Assembly (NCBI GenBank): GCA_028693975.1 | Contig: JAQUUF010000016.1 | Location: forward strand, 1-13,165 | Source of the DNA: Acidaminococcaceae bacterium | GTDB lineage: Bacteria; Bacillota; Negativicutes; Acidaminococcales; Acidaminococcaceae | Direction: 5' to 3' | DNA: 13,165 bases | Shown: positions 12,037-13,165 of the stretch, piece by piece | Layout of the letters: every line of letters starts with the position of its first letter | How positions within the stretch are numbered: position 1 is the stretch's first letter | The notes under the pieces: generated by a model | The model's database searches: none | What the model saw: the letters and a program-made list of their open reading frames with translations, nothing else | What the model was told of the DNA's origin: nothing | Translations under genes and position numbers: made by a program

Positions 12037-13165
12037 ATCCCTTAATATTTACTTTTACGCCGGATTTGAATTCTACCTCGAAGTAGTCATCAAAGACCAT
12101 AATCTTTTCTATGAGCCTACGGACAAGAGCTTCATCGAACTCAGACACTTCTACTTTTTGTTCTTTGATGAAATCCTGCAGGTCGTTGATGCGCTTTATT
12201 TGCTCATCCCTAGTAACACCAGCCATAGTAGATGCGTTGCGTAGTTCGCGAAGACGAAATATCTCGTCTGCTATTTTGTTATAGTCCTCTTTGCCGGTAG
12301 CCTTTTTGATGAGTTCTTTTTGCAAGGCTTCTAATTTCACATCTATTGCTTCGGTGGAGGCACTGTCGGATAGCTTCACTGCATCAGCAATATTCTTTTG
12401 TAAGGTAGCTATAAAGGGCTCAGGATTAGTGCAGGTATTATTTATGGCTTTTAGCACCACATCCATAAGCGTAAGCTCATTTACGGTTCTTGCCACGCAA
12501 GGCTCTATTGCACTGGTAGGTTCTAGGCGACTAAGGCAGCGCCAGACAATGGATTTGCAGCCTCTGTTGTTCCAGTGGATACGCCTAAATATTTCTCCGC
12601 AATTACCGCAATATACTATGTTAGCAAAGACGTGGTTAGAACTAAAGTTTCTCTTTTTACCATTAGAACTGGTATGAACAACTCGTCTTTTTACTAGCTC
12701 TTTTTGGACAAGTAAATAATATTTTTTTGGAATAATGGCAGGGTGGTTATCCTCAACATAGTATTGAGGCACTATGCCATTATTTTTTATGCGCTTTTTG
12801 GTGAGAAAATCTATGGTGTAGGTTTTTTGGAGTAGAGCATCGCCCATATATTTTTCGTTACGGAGTATTTTGTTAATACTGCTGGTATGCCATTTTGTTT
12901 TATGGCCACCAGTTTCTAGGCCATCTGCTTCAAGACCCGCAGCAATTTTATCCATGCTATAGCCTTCTAGGTATTCTCTATAGATGCGTTTTATGATCTC
13001 AGCTTCTTCAGGAACAATAACAAGGTTGCCGTCAGGCCCTTTAGTATAGCCAAGAAAATGATTGCAGTTAATTTTTACCTTGCCTTGTTGGTAGCGATAT
13101 TGAATTCCAAGCTTTACATTTTGAGAGAGGGACTGACTTTCTTGCTGAGCTAAGGAGGCCATAAT
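12035..13165 (-). CDS. Large serine recombinase, 5' end beyond the window
   Basis: About 376 C-terminal residues of a large serine recombinase (site-specific integrase of phages and integrative elements). The visible part opens with ASLAQQESQSLSQNVKLG, the long helix that follows the resolvase catalytic domain; the catalytic serine and true start lie to the right of position 13165. Next come the Recombinase domain (about residues 35-150, with FLGYTKGPDGNLVIVPEEA and NKILRNEKYMGDALLQKT), a zinc ribbon with C185, C188, C209 and C222 (YCGNCG...WRC...PC), and a coiled coil (about 256-330), counting from the Met at 13162. The frame remains open at the edge, so this is truncation by the window. Its 3' end faces rlmD, suggesting an element boundary nearby. 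Confidence 0.9.
   Translation of the reverse strand: MMASLAQQESQSLSQNVKLGIQYRYQQGKVKINCNHFLGYTKGPDGNLVIVPEEAEIIKRIYREYLEGYSMDKIAAGLEADGLETGGHKTKWHTSSINKILRNEKYMGDALLQKTYTIDFLTKKRIKNNGIVPQYYVEDNHPAIIPKKYYLLVQKELVKRRVVHTSSNGKKRNFSSNHVFANIVYCGNCGEIFRRIHWNNRGCKSIVWRCLSRLEPTSAIEPCVARTVNELTLMDVVLKAINNTCTNPEPFIATLQKNIADAVKLSDSASTEAIDVKLEALQKELIKKATGKEDYNKIADEIFRLRELRNASTMAGVTRDEQIKRINDLQDFIKEQKVEVSEFDEALVRRLIEKIMVFDDYFEVEFKSGVKVNIKG

Noticed and set aside
12291..12677. Plus-strand ORF inside the recombinase
   Set aside because: Opposite strand of a clear recombinase domain and zinc ribbon; no ribosome site.

Overview
This window looks like chromosomal DNA of a low-to-medium GC anaerobic Firmicute. 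A diderm Negativicute is my best guess, inferred from the gene style: PerR/rubrerythrin oxidative defence, many exported proteins, strong AAGGAGG-type ribosome sites and a small type transaldolase. No gene here fixes the genus. There are no rRNA, tRNA or CRISPR features.

Layout. Positions 1-12 hold the probable start of a leftward gene that runs off the left edge. Its ~90-nt leader folds into two hairpins, the second of which pairs the ribosome site and start codon. Rightward from 179 come a DUF4405-type membrane cytochrome-like protein, then a MerR-type promoter (19-bp spacer filled by a dyad) driving an unlisted 21-codon ORF and a membrane-anchored metallophosphoesterase, then a small cysteine-containing unknown protein whose promoter abuts its ATG. 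Positions 2348-5160 hold an OmpR-family regulator, its overlapping histidine kinase and an anchored PepSY protein. The regulator and PepSY promoters carry the same operator, TTAATCT repeated with an 11-bp period at the same distance from a -10 box, so this looks like one autoregulated signalling unit. A bidirectional terminator separates it from a leftward secreted thioredoxin-fold protein that has lost the first cysteine of its active site.

Positions 5805-8685 hold a transaldolase with a co-oriented exported protein of unknown function, then PerR (with a PerR/Fur-like box over its own start site) and rubrerythrin, a classical peroxide-defence pair. After a strong terminator comes rlmD, the 23S rRNA uracil-C5 methyltransferase, which also appears to have almost no 5' leader.

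The character changes downstream of rlmD. A 261-bp gene-free stretch carries a 17-bp direct repeat (period 29). It is followed by a visibly AT-rich 503-residue unknown helical protein, and then by a convergent large serine recombinase whose catalytic N-terminus lies beyond the right edge. This end is accessory DNA, probably the boundary of an integrated element next to rlmD.

No complete undescribed system can be claimed. The most interesting signals are regulatory: the initiation-site-sequestering leader at the left edge, the MerR-type promoter with its micro-ORF, the two-component operator pair, the two candidate leaderless genes, and the rlmD/recombinase junction.
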